A stretch of 64,000 nt of DNA from Bradyrhizobium sp. 200 (GCF_023100945.1 NZ_CP064689.1:5252001-5316000), one strand, 5' to 3'. Positions 16,851 through 25,588 are shown, counted from the first letter of the stretch. The notes: a model not told the origin generated them from the sequence alone. A program made the numbers and translations.

Positions 16851-17608
16851 GCCACTAGCCAGCCGCCATCGACCACCATCACCGTGCCGGTCGTAAAGGA
16901 AGACGCGTCGCTGGCAAGATGGAGCGCGGTCTCCGCCACCTCCTCCGCCCGGCCAAACCGCTTCATGGCGTGGCGGTTGCGCGACGCTTCGTGCACCGGT
17001 TCGGGATCGGCGTGACGGGCAAAACTGCGCCGCAGCATCGGTGTGTCGATGGCACCCGGCGCGATCGCATTGACGCGGATGCCATCCGTGGCGAAATCGA
17101 GCGCCATCGTCCGGGTCAAGCTGATGATCGCCCCTTTCGCGGCGATATAGGCGCTGTTGCCCTTGCCGCCGGCGACCGCGAGTTGCGATGCCAGTGTGAT
17201 GATCGAGCCGCTGCCCTGCCGCTGCATCTCCGGCACCGCCGCGCGCGACCAAAGCCAGGTGCCGCCCACATTGGTGCGGAATACCGCGTCCCAATCGGCG
17301 GGATCGGTGGTCAGCACCGTGCCCCCGCAGGAAAAGCCGGCGGCGGCCATCAGCACATCGAGCCGGCCGCGCCGCGCCACGACATCGCCCACGGTATCTT
17401 TCGCGAAATCCGCCTCGCCGACATCGCCGACATGCGGCGATGCTTCCCCCTTCACGCTATCGATCGCCGTCAGCGTCTCCTGCAAGCCCCCACGGTCGCG
17501 ATCGACCAGTGCAACAAAGGCACCTTCCTTCGCGAAAAGCACCGCGCTGGCCCGGCCGATGCCTGAGCCGGCGCCGGTCACGATTGCGGTCCGCCCTGCC
17601 AGTCTCAT
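16847..17608 (-). CDS. Short-chain dehydrogenase/reductase (SDR)
   Basis: A 253-residue classical SDR. The cofactor motif TGAGSGIG is at residues 11-18, and the catalytic S141, Y154 and K158 are present in the SxnYxxxK arrangement. D36 after the second strand favours NAD(H). The ATG at 17608 overlaps the epimerase stop (ATGA) and follows GGGAG; an upstream in-frame ATG is less likely. It oxidises or reduces an alcohol/ketone in the pathway encoded by its operon; the exact substrate is not visible. Confidence 0.94.
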   Translation of the reverse strand: MRLAGRTAIVTGAGSGIGRASAVLFAKEGAFVALVDRDRGGLQETLTAIDSVKGEASPHVGDVGEADFAKDTVGDVVARRGRLDVLMAAAGFSCGGTVLTTDPADWDAVFRTNVGGTWLWSRAAVPEMQRQGSGSIITLASQLAVAGGKGNSAYIAAKGAIISLTRTMALDFATDGIRVNAIAPGAIDTPMLRRSFARHADPEPVHEASRNRHAMKRFGRAEEVAETALHLASDASSFTTGTVMVVDGGWLVA

Positions 17609-18588
17609 GTCAGGTTTCTCCCTCGATGCTCGGTCCACCAACGGCTTAGATCGGCAGCCGAGTCCGCGCAGCCGAACCGCGCGCGCCAGCCGAACTCCTC
17701 TGCCATGCGCGTGACCGACAGCGGTGCCCGGTCAGCCGGACTATGCAGGTCGACCGTTGCCACCTCACCGGCATCGGTCAGCCGGCAAACGAAGCCCGGG
17801 TGCAACGCGGCAAGCTCCCGGCCCCATTGCAATGCCGACCATTCCACGCCGGTTGAAATGTTATAGAGCTGGTGCTTCGGCCTCGCGGCCTCGATCAGCA
17901 CTGTCACGGCCTCCGCGACATCCACGGCATAGATCCAGTCCCTGACGCCCGGACGCGATAGAACGGCCTCGTAGCCCTGCTGCATCGCGGCCAGAATCTG
18001 CGCCTGCGGGCTCGGCGTGTCGCGCACGTCGTTGCTTCGCTCCCACGGCCCGAACACGGCGCTCAGCCGCACGCTGATGATCTCCTGTTGCCAGAGGCCG
18101 GCCAAGCGTGCCGCGACTTTCTCGGACGCGAATTTGGTGATGGCATAGAGTGAGGCCGGATCGCAGGGTGTTTCCTCGTCGAGCAGCGCGTTCCGAAATG
18201 CGCTCGCGCCGTAGGCTGCCGCGGACGACAGATTGATGATACGTCCAACGCCGCTGCTTCGCGCCGCGGTCAGGATCGGAGTCTGAGCCAGCAGGTTTAC
18301 CCGTAAGATGGTATCGGGATCGCTCGCCTCACGCCCCGGTCCGGCGGTGATCGCAGCGCCTAGAATGATGACGTCGTAACCCGCGGCGATCACCTTTGCC
18401 ACGGCTTGGCTATTCGTGACGTCGCCCTGAATACCAGTCAGCCGATCGCCGTGAGACGCAAAATTGCTCTTTGCGTCAGGCGGCAAGGCGGCGCGGTCGA
18501 ACAATGTCACCGCATGACCGCGCGCCAGGAGTGCCGCGGTAATATTGAGCCCGACGAAACCGGTGCCGCCGAAGACAAGGATTCTCAT
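17605..18588 (-). CDS. NAD-dependent epimerase/dehydratase family protein (extended SDR)
   Basis: A 327-residue extended SDR. GGTGFVG near residues 8-14 binds NAD, and a YAITK motif supplies the catalytic Tyr and Lys after LSSAAAYGAS. It lies 28 bases downstream of the hydantoinase gene and is coupled to the next SDR gene. Family relatives act on nucleotide sugars or small 3-hydroxy acids; the catabolic context here favours a small-molecule dehydrogenase, but this is not certain. Confidence 0.9.
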   Translation of the reverse strand: MRILVFGGTGFVGLNITAALLARGHAVTLFDRAALPPDAKSNFASHGDRLTGIQGDVTNSQAVAKVIAAGYDVIILGAAITAGPGREASDPDTILRVNLLAQTPILTAARSSGVGRIINLSSAAAYGASAFRNALLDEETPCDPASLYAITKFASEKVAARLAGLWQQEIISVRLSAVFGPWERSNDVRDTPSPQAQILAAMQQGYEAVLSRPGVRDWIYAVDVAEAVTVLIEAARPKHQLYNISTGVEWSALQWGRELAALHPGFVCRLTDAGEVATVDLHSPADRAPLSVTRMAEEFGWRARFGCADSAADLSRWWTEHRGRNLT

Positions 18589-18616
18589 CGGTCAATTCGA
18601 CATTGCGGCGGATGGA

Positions 18617-20086
18617 TCACAGCAGGGCCGCGCCAAAATTCTGCTCGGGATCCATGTCCGGCATCAGGCGCCCGGTTGGTTTCGCCGCCTCGCCTCCCGT
18701 GCGCGGAAGGAAGCGGCCCGAGCCTGCCTCGACCGAACGTTTGCCGTCCGCCACGATGACGCGCCCGCGCGACAGCACGGTGACCGGCCAGCCGCGCAGC
18801 TTGCGGCCGACGAAGGGCGTGTAACCGGCCAGGTCATGCATCATCGCATCGCTCAGCGTGACCTCTCGCGCCGAATCCCAGATCGCGATATCCGCATCGG
18901 CGCCAACTGCGATCGAGCCCTTGCGCGGATGCAGATTGTAGATCTTTGCCGGCGCGGTCGCGGTCAATTCGACGAACTTTTCGAGACCCAGGCGGCCCTT
19001 CGAAACCATAGCGTCGAACAGCAGCGGCAAGCGAACCTCGAGGCCGGGTAGACCGTTCGCCACCTGCTTGAAATTAGGATTGGGGCCGGCACGCAGTTTA
19101 CCCGTTTCGTCGAACCGGTACGGTGCGTGATCGGACGAAACGGTCTGGAGATCGCCGAGCGCAAGCGCCTGCCACAGCGCTTCCTGGTCGGCGGCGCGGC
19201 GCGGCGGTGGACTGCACATCCATTTGGCGCCTTCCACGCCGGGCTTGTCGAGATCGTCGGCGGTGAGAAAAAGATATTGCGGACAGGTCTCCGCGAATAC
19301 CTTCAGCCCCTGCCCGCGTGCATCGCGGATCACCTTGGCGCCTTCCGCCGTCGACACGTGAAAGATCATGATCGGCTGGTCGATCAGCGCGGCCATGCCG
19401 ATCAGCCGGTTGAAGGCCTCCGCTTCCGAGACACGGGCATGGCTGATGGCGTGATATTTTGGATCGGTATAGCCCCGCGCCAGCAGCCGCTTCACCATCC
19501 AGGAGATGATGCCATGGTTTTCGGCATGCGCACAGAGCATCGCGCCGCCCTCGCGCGCCGCAAGCAGAATATCGAGAAGCGGTTCGTCGTCGATTTTCAG
19601 GCGATCATAGGTCATGAAGATCTTGATCGAGCCATGGCCTTGCTTGATCAACGCCGGCAGATCGTTCTCCAGTGTCACCCTGGTCGGATCGGCGATGATC
19701 ATGTGAAAGGCATAGTCGATCACGGCGCCCTTTCGCGCGAGCGCGTGGTACTCCTCCAGCACCTGCGGCAGTTTCATGCCGACGTGCTGGGCCGCAAACG
19801 GGATCACGGTGGTGGTGCCGCCAAAGGCTGCCGAGACGGTTGCGCTCTTGAACGTGTCCGCGTTCACGATGCCCGCGGCCGAGAGCTGTTCGATATGGGC
19901 GTGGCTGTCGACACCGCCGGGCAGCACCAGCTTGCCCCGCGCGTCGATCTCCCGCCGCGCACCCGGCAGCCCGTGGCCGACGGCTGCGATCTTCTCGCCC
20001 GAAATGGCGACGTCCGCCTCAAATACGTCGCTCGCGGTCGCGACACGTCCGCCGCGAATGAGAAGGTCGTAGGCGGGCTCGGTCAT
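18617..20086 (-). CDS. Dihydropyrimidinase / D-hydantoinase
   Basis: A 489-residue cyclic amidohydrolase that opens dihydropyrimidine or 5-substituted hydantoin rings to N-carbamoyl amino acids. The binuclear metal site is complete: H62 and H64 in DSHAH, K155 in GSIKIFMTY (carboxylated lysine), H187, H243 and D319 in SSDHAP. It heads the minus-strand run leading to the epimerase, SDR, monooxygenase and ABC transporter. It is divergent from the hydantoin racemase at 20293, and a D-carbamoylase is nearby at 21610; together the three are the textbook hydantoin-to-D-amino-acid set. Allantoinase is a less likely alternative. Confidence 0.93.
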   Translation of the reverse strand: MTEPAYDLLIRGGRVATASDVFEADVAISGEKIAAVGHGLPGARREIDARGKLVLPGGVDSHAHIEQLSAAGIVNADTFKSATVSAAFGGTTTVIPFAAQHVGMKLPQVLEEYHALARKGAVIDYAFHMIIADPTRVTLENDLPALIKQGHGSIKIFMTYDRLKIDDEPLLDILLAAREGGAMLCAHAENHGIISWMVKRLLARGYTDPKYHAISHARVSEAEAFNRLIGMAALIDQPIMIFHVSTAEGAKVIRDARGQGLKVFAETCPQYLFLTADDLDKPGVEGAKWMCSPPPRRAADQEALWQALALGDLQTVSSDHAPYRFDETGKLRAGPNPNFKQVANGLPGLEVRLPLLFDAMVSKGRLGLEKFVELTATAPAKIYNLHPRKGSIAVGADADIAIWDSAREVTLSDAMMHDLAGYTPFVGRKLRGWPVTVLSRGRVIVADGKRSVEAGSGRFLPRTGGEAAKPTGRLMPDMDPEQNFGAALL

Positions 20087-20191
20087 GACAAACTCTCCAG
20101 CTCTTGAGTCCTGAATCCTAGGTCTTGCATTGATTGGATAAAAGCACAGATCGTGCCGTTACCCTCCCTTGCGCTTTCGCAGCAGACAGTG

Positions 20192-20218
20192 GACCATGCA
20201 TCGCTGGATGGCATGGTC
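20192..20218. promoter_or_regulatory. Inverted repeat in the hydantoinase/racemase divergent promoter region
   Basis: Perfect 8-base arms GACCATGC and GCATGGTC separated by 11 bases lie in the 206-base gap between the divergent dihydropyrimidinase and racemase genes. The arms are about one helical turn or more apart, as for a dimeric regulator. A role as operator is inference; no regulator gene is adjacent. Confidence 0.45.
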
Positions 20219-20292
20219 ATTGCTTCCATTTTCGTCTCGTTGTGCGCCCGTCTCGCTGTATCCACCGACGCGTCATACTGCAGGAAAACACC

Positions 20293-20955
20293 ATGTCACG
20301 TCCGCGCATTCTCGTCATCAATCCCAACTCCAACCAACTCGTGACACAAGGGCTGGAGCAAGCCTTGAAGCCGCTCGGCTTTGAAGGCGGACCGGAGATC
20401 GTCTGCGAGACGCTGACCGAGGGCCCCTACGGGATCGAGAGCCAGGCCGACGTCGATGGCGTGACGATGCCGCTGCGCCGCCTCGTCGAAGGCGACAACC
20501 ATTCGGCCGCCTTCGTCATTGCCTGCTACAGCGATCCAGGCCTGCATGTTTGCCGCGAAGCAACCGACCGCCCGGTATTCGGCATCGCCGAGTGCGGCGT
20601 GCTGACGGCGCTCGCGCGCGCAGAAACTTTTGGCGTCATTGCGATCGCGCAGCGCTCGATCCGCCGCCATGTCCGTTACCTCAGGCAGATGGGCCTGACC
20701 GATCGCCTGACCAGGGAACGGCCGCTCAACATGAGCGTCGCGGAGACAGCGTCCGGCGAAGGAACGCTCGCGAAGATGATCGAGGTCGGACGCGCGCTCA
20801 AGGACGAAGACGGATCCGGCGCCATCGTGATGGGCTGTGCCGGCATGGCGCGTCACCGCCGACCGCTGGAGCAGGCGCTCGGGATTCCCGTGATCGACCC
20901 GACCCAGGCGGCCGTGACCATGGCGTTGGGCACGGTGCAGTTCTCGCATCACTGA
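20293..20955 (+). CDS. Aspartate/glutamate/hydantoin racemase family protein
   Basis: A 220-residue two-cysteine racemase: C78 in FVIACYSDPG and C182 in MGCAGM are the paired acid/base thiols of the hydantoin racemase group. The start is the ATG at 20293; the longer upstream frame has no support. It would interconvert D- and L-5-substituted hydantoins so that a stereospecific hydantoinase and carbamoylase can use both. It is convergent with the flavin reductase gene, whose 3' end it overlaps by seven bases. The neighbouring dihydropyrimidinase and D-carbamoylase support hydantoin racemase over aspartate racemase. Confidence 0.9.
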   Translation: MSRPRILVINPNSNQLVTQGLEQALKPLGFEGGPEIVCETLTEGPYGIESQADVDGVTMPLRRLVEGDNHSAAFVIACYSDPGLHVCREATDRPVFGIAECGVLTALARAETFGVIAIAQRSIRRHVRYLRQMGLTDRLTRERPLNMSVAETASGEGTLAKMIEVGRALKDEDGSGAIVMGCAGMARHRRPLEQALGIPVIDPTQAAVTMALGTVQFSHH

Positions 20956-21608
20956 CTTTGGTCGGACGTTTCGGCCGCTCCGTTGCGCACGAGCCATTGC
21001 GCGTGGCTTTCGCGCGTCAGCGCAAAGGTATCGCGCTGGGCGGCGTAGAGATTGCCGAACAAGCGGCCGATCGGCCGGTAGGCATCGAAATCGACATACA
21101 TCTTTTCCAGATCGATCAGGCCCTCGCGCGCGTGCAGGCGCAGCACCTCGCCGACAAGAAGCTCACGGCCGGGCCCGAAGGCAAGCGCGACATGCTGCCG
21201 GCACTCGAATGCGAAGGGTGCCGCGGCCAATCGCGGCACCGCGATATCAATCGACGGCAATGTCTGCAGCCCCGCGGCCTCAACCTCACTGTCACCGGAG
21301 GGAAAGTCGATCGCGCAGTCGTTCATGGCCGCGGCGAGCGCCTCGTCCACCAGATGCACGACAAACTGCCCGCTGCGGTGGATGTTGCGCGTAGTGTCCT
21401 TTGGGCTGAAATCGGCCTTGTGCTGCAGGCCGAGCACCAGAAGGGGCGGATCTTCGGAGAAAACGTTGAAGAAGCTGAACGGCGCTGCGTTGACACTACC
21501 GCTCTCGTCAAGCGTCGTGACCAGCGCGATCGGCCGCGGCACGACGATCCCGCACAGCAGTTTGTACCGGTCGTGCGGATCAAGTTCGCGAAAGGAGATA
21601 CCGGACAC
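20949..21608 (-). CDS. Flavin reductase-like FMN-binding split-barrel protein
   Basis: A 219-residue protein of the flavin reductase-like family. It has the core VVPRPIALVTTLDESGSVNAAPFSFFNVFSEDPPLL region that binds FMN in a split beta-barrel. Members supply reduced flavin to two-component monooxygenases or act as oxidoreductases. It starts one base after the carbamoylase stop, so the two share a transcript. No partner two-component oxygenase is seen next to it; the monooxygenase at 15414 is self-contained. Its role in the hydantoin/pyrimidine pathway is unknown. Confidence 0.88.
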   Translation of the reverse strand: MSGISFRELDPHDRYKLLCGIVVPRPIALVTTLDESGSVNAAPFSFFNVFSEDPPLLVLGLQHKADFSPKDTTRNIHRSGQFVVHLVDEALAAAMNDCAIDFPSGDSEVEAAGLQTLPSIDIAVPRLAAAPFAFECRQHVALAFGPGRELLVGEVLRLHAREGLIDLEKMYVDFDAYRPIGRLFGNLYAAQRDTFALTRESHAQWLVRNGAAETSDQSQ

Positions 21609-21609
21609 C

Positions 21610-22542
21610 CTAGTTTTCCGGAGGCGGCACCGCGCCGGTTCGGCTGGTGATCAGGCCGTAATGCTCAATGCGGCGGTGGAGTGCAAAATTGAAGATCGTG
21701 TTCTTGCCGAAGGTGGTGGCGTCGAGATCGCAGGGATGTACCAGCAGTTCATCCTCTTCGGTCTTGGCCTCGACGACGATCTCGCCGTCCGGATCGACAA
21801 TCAGGCTGCCGCCGATCAAGGGGTGGCCATCCTCGACGCCGGCCTTGGCAACGGATACGACCCAGGTCGAGTTCTGGTAGGCGCCGGCCTGAGCGGAGAG
21901 CCGGTTGTGAAACAGCCGCTTCTCGGGCCCCTCCTCGCTCTTCTCGGCATTGACCGAGGGCGTGTTGTAGCCGATCAGCACCATCTCGACGCCTTGCAAG
22001 CCCATCACGCGATAAGTTTCCGGCCAGCGCCGGTCGTTGCACACCGCCATGCCGAAGATACCGCCGAGCGCGCGCCAAACGTTGAAGCCGAGATCGCCCG
22101 GCTCGAAGTAGCGCTTCTCCAGATGCTGGAACGCGCGTTTGGTGTCGAACTCCGAATGACCGGGCAGATGAACCTTGCGGTATTTTCCGACAATTTTAGC
22201 TGATTTGTCGGTGAGGATGCAGGTGTTGAAATGATGTCCATCCGACGTCAGTTCGGCATAGCCGAAATTCATTGCGATCCTGTGATGGGCGGCCCGCTCA
22301 AACAAAGGCCTTGTCGCCGCGTTCGGCATCTCGCGCTCGAACCAGGTATCGACCTCGGCCTGGTCCTCCATGTACCAGCGCGGAAAGAACGTGGTGAGTG
22401 CGAGCTCCGGATAGACGATCAGATCGGTGCCCTTCGCCTTCGCTTCGTCCATCAGCGCAATCATGCGCTTGACGACGGCTTCGCGGCTGTCGGCTTTCTG
22501 GATCGGGCCCAACTGAGCGGCGGCAACATTGATGACGCGCAT
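21610..22542 (-). CDS. N-carbamoyl-D-amino acid amidohydrolase (D-carbamoylase, nitrilase superfamily)
   Basis: A 310-residue nitrilase-superfamily enzyme with the catalytic triad E46 (VYPELALTTFFPRW), K123 (YRKVHLPGH) and C168 (VCNDRRWPE). These blocks match the Agrobacterium D-carbamoylase type closely from memory. It releases ammonia and CO2 from N-carbamoyl-D-amino acids, the product of the hydantoinase. The ATG at 22542 opens MRVINVAAAQLGP; an earlier ATG eight codons upstream lacks a ribosome binding site. A second paralogue lies at 40340-41338. A beta-ureidopropionase activity in pyrimidine breakdown is the main alternative. Confidence 0.93.
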   Translation of the reverse strand: MRVINVAAAQLGPIQKADSREAVVKRMIALMDEAKAKGTDLIVYPELALTTFFPRWYMEDQAEVDTWFEREMPNAATRPLFERAAHHRIAMNFGYAELTSDGHHFNTCILTDKSAKIVGKYRKVHLPGHSEFDTKRAFQHLEKRYFEPGDLGFNVWRALGGIFGMAVCNDRRWPETYRVMGLQGVEMVLIGYNTPSVNAEKSEEGPEKRLFHNRLSAQAGAYQNSTWVVSVAKAGVEDGHPLIGGSLIVDPDGEIVVEAKTEEDELLVHPCDLDATTFGKNTIFNFALHRRIEHYGLITSRTGAVPPPEN

Positions 22543-22945
22543 GGATAACTTTCTCGATGCTTCCATTTAAGGCGGCGTTTGCATGGAAATGAAGCAGTCT
22601 GCGGAGATCGGAGTCCTGTCGGGCTCGATCGAAGTCAGCAGTTAAAGTTTTGGTTCACACGAAGTCAATTCCGGAGACAGTCCGCGTGACGCACGCCAGT
22701 TCTGCGTTTCTGCTCGCCATCGCAGGCCGCTAGTTCTGATGCGCGACGGTCGCCAACTCAATAAAGCCACAGGTTGTCGTTCGGGCCGGCGACGGTGTTT
22801 GATCGCGCGTCATACGCACGACGAATGGTCCCGCTTTCTCGGTCTCGTTTTCAGCGACGGCCCGCGGGCGCAAGAGCCGGCAATGCAGGCCCACGCATCG
22901 TCAACCCCCGGCACCGGAAGGGTTAACGGCTGGTATGTCCTAACG
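22543..22945. other. Non-coding part of divergent intergenic region upstream of carbamoylase
   Basis: About 400 bases with no recognisable gene. A possible minus-strand promoter for the carbamoylase is TTGACT (22668-22663) and TTAACT (22645-22640) with 17-base spacing; the second box is weak. A 69-codon plus-strand open frame at 22739-22948 shows no family features and is treated as chance. Confidence 0.35.
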
Positions 22946-22978
22946 TGACCGAATTCAAATCGCCGTTGTGTTCGGTCA
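22946..22978. promoter_or_regulatory. Inverted repeat flanking the promoter of the URC-like operon (putative operator)
   Basis: Perfect 8-base arms TGACCGAA (22946-22953) and TTCGGTCA (22971-22978) with a 17-base spacer. The right arm sits between the -35 and -10 boxes predicted at 22966 and 22988, so a bound regulator would block the promoter. The regulator is not identified in the window. Confidence 0.55.
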
Positions 22979-22993
22979 AGATCTGACTATACT
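22966..22993 (+). promoter_or_regulatory. Sigma-70-type promoter for URC-like operon
   Basis: TTGTGT at 22966-22971 and TATACT at 22988-22993 with a 16-base spacer; the -10 box matches five of six consensus bases, the -35 box is weak. Transcription would begin near 23000, leaving a leader of about 85 bases with two stem-loops. Confidence 0.5.
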
Positions 22994-22998
22994 ACTGT

Positions 22999-23061
22999 CT
23001 CAGCCGCAGCCGCTGCTGAGATTTTATTGTTGGTGACCAGGCCCGTCTATTCAGGCGGGCC
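22999..23061 (+). promoter_or_regulatory. Structured 5' leader with two hairpins before the URC1-like gene
   Basis: The first stem is CTCAGC/GCTGAG (22999-23004 and 23015-23020), followed by an AT-rich stretch. The second is an 8-bp stem, 23040-23047 with 23054-23061, containing one G-U pair and a 6-base loop, ending 24 bases before the ATG. The second may affect translation; a ligand-binding role is speculation. Confidence 0.4.
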
Positions 23062-23085
23062 GTCGCCGTTTCAGGGTTCGTGGCG

Positions 23086-24336
23086 ATGACTCGTTCCAAT
23101 CGGATTGATCATATTCGCATTACGTCGCACCCGGCACCGGGTGCCAAGCTCAAATTCCCGATCACCTGGGGCGCACCCAGCGCGCGCGAACGCGGGCCGG
23201 TGATCGGCACGGTATCGCGCCCGCAAGACCGCAACGTGATCGGCACCCACGGCGGCTCCTATTCGGTCTATCGCGCGCTTGCCGTCTCATCCGGCGCCCT
23301 CGACCCGATCCGACGTCCGGATCTCACCAATACCCACCCCGCTGAAACCATCGGACCGTTTCCGCAGTGGACCGAGCCGCAGCGGATCGTCTCGCTCGAC
23401 CCGTGGGGACATCTCGCCGCGGAAACTTTTGCGAGCGAGATTACTGAGGGCATCGACATCCGTCCAAGCATTGCCATCACGCGTGCCCGCCTCGATCTGC
23501 CCGAACTGCAAGCGGCGATCGAGGCCGGACGGCTCAAGCAGGATGGCGAGGTCGTGCACAAGAATGGCAGCGTCTCCGTGGTCAAGATTGCGATCGACCC
23601 GGTCTGGTATCTGCCGGGTCTCGCGGAGCGCTTCGCAACCACCGAGAAAAACCTGCGCCGGCAACTGTTCGAGCAAACCGCAGGCATGTTTCCGGAACTG
23701 GTGACGCGGCCTGATCTGCATGTCTTTCTGCCGCCGATCGGCGGCACGACGGCCTATCTGTTCGGCGACGTCGGCAAACTGCCGGACCACTCCACCAGGA
23801 TAACCTGCCGCGTGCATGACGAATGCAACGGCTCCGACGTGTTTGGTTCTGATATCTGCACCTGCCGTCCCTATTTGATTCACGGCATCGAGGAGTGCGC
23901 GCGCGCGGGCCAAAGCGGCGGGCTCGGCATCATCATCTACAATCGCAAGGAAGGCCGCGCGCTCGGCGAAGTGACAAAGTTTCTCGTCTATAACGCCCGC
24001 AAGCGCCAGGAAGGCGGCGATGCCGCGGCCCAGTATTTCGAGCGCACCGAATGCGTCGCCGGCGTGCAGGACGCCCGATTCCAGCAACTGATGCCGGATG
24101 TGGTGCACTGGCTCGGCCTGAAGCGTATCGACCGCTTCGTTTCCATGAGCGACATGAAGCACGATGCGTTGACTGGTCAAGGCATCGAAATCGTCGAGCG
24201 CATCCCGATTCCCGACGATCTCGTGCCTGCCGACGCGCATGTGGAAATCGCGGCGAAGAAGGCCGCCGGCTATTACACGCCGGAGCCAATAGAAAGCCCG
24301 GACAATCCGGTCGGCCGTCCGCTCGAAAAATATTGA
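23086..24336 (+). CDS. URC1-type GTP cyclohydrolase II-like protein (uracil catabolism)
   Basis: A 416-residue protein whose second half is a GTP cyclohydrolase II domain. The zinc site is conserved as C-x10-C-x-C (VHDECNGSDVFGSDICTC), followed by the Arg-containing YNRKEGRALGEV loop. About 200 extra N-terminal residues and the adjacent DUF1688 and upp-like genes mark it as URC1, the key enzyme of the URC uracil-degradation route first described in the yeast Lachancea kluyveri, rather than riboflavin-making RibA. The ATG at 23086 has AGGG nine bases upstream; a GTG six bases earlier is too close to it. First gene of a three-gene operon. Confidence 0.9.
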   Translation: MTRSNRIDHIRITSHPAPGAKLKFPITWGAPSARERGPVIGTVSRPQDRNVIGTHGGSYSVYRALAVSSGALDPIRRPDLTNTHPAETIGPFPQWTEPQRIVSLDPWGHLAAETFASEITEGIDIRPSIAITRARLDLPELQAAIEAGRLKQDGEVVHKNGSVSVVKIAIDPVWYLPGLAERFATTEKNLRRQLFEQTAGMFPELVTRPDLHVFLPPIGGTTAYLFGDVGKLPDHSTRITCRVHDECNGSDVFGSDICTCRPYLIHGIEECARAGQSGGLGIIIYNRKEGRALGEVTKFLVYNARKRQEGGDAAAQYFERTECVAGVQDARFQQLMPDVVHWLGLKRIDRFVSMSDMKHDALTGQGIEIVERIPIPDDLVPADAHVEIAAKKAAGYYTPEPIESPDNPVGRPLEKY

Positions 24337-24343
24337 GGGTGCT

Positions 24344-25588
24344 GTGTCCCCCGTGACCACGGAGACGTCGGCTGCCTTGTCATTGCTGAACGCCAGCGCG
24401 GTCCGCGAGCGCGCGCATCGCATGCTCGCCATCGGCCTTGAAGGCAAGCTTCCAAACTTCCGCGTCGGTCTGGATCGCATGGACGGCGCCGTCGATCTGG
24501 TGCTGGAAACGACGCGCAAGGCCTATCCTTCGTTCGACGTGCCGTTTCACTCGCGCTGGCGGCACTTCGTCACCAATGGAGACGACCGTTGGTCTGGTGT
24601 TGCCGACCGGGCCGGCTGGCCCGACCGCGCGGCCCGCGCCCGGGCTGAATTCGATCTGGCCATCGTCAGCGTCTTCCTCGATGCCGGCGCCGGTCCGTCG
24701 TGGCGCTACCACGATCCGAAAACCGGATCAGCCATCAGCCGTTCGGAAGGTCTGGGACTGGCTAGCCTCGCCATGTTCACGGGCGGCGCCTTCTCGGCTG
24801 CTCCCCAAGACCCCTTGCGCGTTGATGCCAGCATGCTCGCGAATCTTGGCGTTAACGACCTTGAGCGGGGCATGCAGGTCTCTGACGTCAATCCGCTGGT
24901 CGGACTGGACGGCCGCGCCGACCTGTTACGTCGCCTGGGGCGGCTGGTGGCCTCGAAACCGGAAATATTCGGCAGCCGCGACACGCCGCGGCCGGGCGGC
25001 CTGTACGACCGGCTTGCAATGCTGGCAGACGATGGAAAGCTGCCTGCCCCAACGGTTTTAACCGAACTGCTACAACAACTCGGGCCGATCTGGCCATCGC
25101 GGCTGACGCTGGGCGGGATCGCGCTCGGCGATTGCTGGCGACATCCGGCATTGACGACCGCGGATGCCACCAGCGGCCTGGTGCCGTTGCACAAGCTTTC
25201 GCAATGGCTGGCCTATTCCCTCATCGAACCACTGCAGACATCCGGCATCGGCGTGACCGATATCGACGGCCTGACCGGCCTTGCGGAATATCGCAACGGC
25301 GGGCTGTTCGTCGATACCGGGGTGCTCGCGTTTCGCGATGCAGCAGCAGCCCAGCAAGAACATGAGGTATCGTCAGAGCTTGTCGTGGAATGGCGTGCGC
25401 TGACGGTAGCGCTGCTTGACCGCGTCGCGGACGGTCTGCGGCACCGGCTTGGACGCGATGCCACATCGATGCCGCTGGCGAAAATTCTCGAGGGCGGCAC
25501 GTGGGCTGCGGGCCGGCGGCTGGCGCGCGAACGCCGCGCCGACGCGTCGCCTCCGGTGAAAGTCATCAGCGACGGCACGGTTTTCTAG
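24344..25588 (+). CDS. URC4/urg3-family protein (DUF1688)
   Basis: A 414-residue protein recognised as the DUF1688 family, which includes fungal URC4. It starts [27 protein letters not shown] with recurring segments such as [18 protein letters not shown] and [14 protein letters not shown] text near residues 100-145, and a conserved [15 protein letters not shown]. No known catalytic motif is visible. The start is a GTG with GAGGGTG upstream, eight bases after the URC1 stop. The biochemical step is unsettled in the literature known to me; the constant pairing with URC1 and a Upp homologue places it in uracil breakdown to urea and a C3 acid. Confidence 0.88.
   Translation: MSPVTTETSAALSLLNASAVRERAHRMLAIGLEGKLPNFRVGLDRMDGAVDLVLETTRKAYPSFDVPFHSRWRHFVTNGDDRWSGVADRAGWPDRAARARAEFDLAIVSVFLDAGAGPSWRYHDPKTGSAISRSEGLGLASLAMFTGGAFSAAPQDPLRVDASMLANLGVNDLERGMQVSDVNPLVGLDGRADLLRRLGRLVASKPEIFGSRDTPRPGGLYDRLAMLADDGKLPAPTVLTELLQQLGPIWPSRLTLGGIALGDCWRHPALTTADATSGLVPLHKLSQWLAYSLIEPLQTSGIGVTDIDGLTGLAEYRNGGLFVDTGVLAFRDAAAAQQEHEVSSELVVEWRALTVALLDRVADGLRHRLGRDATSMPLAKILEGGTWAAGRRLARERRADASPPVKVISDGTVF

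Noticed and set aside
22739..22948. A 69-codon plus-strand frame in the 22543-23085 gap
   Set aside because: No ribosome binding site of note, no recognisable features, and it ends just before the promoter region.
23086..24336. Riboflavin biosynthesis RibA
   Set aside because: The GTP cyclohydrolase II domain is preceded by about 200 extra residues and followed by DUF1688 and upp-like genes; no other rib gene is nearby.
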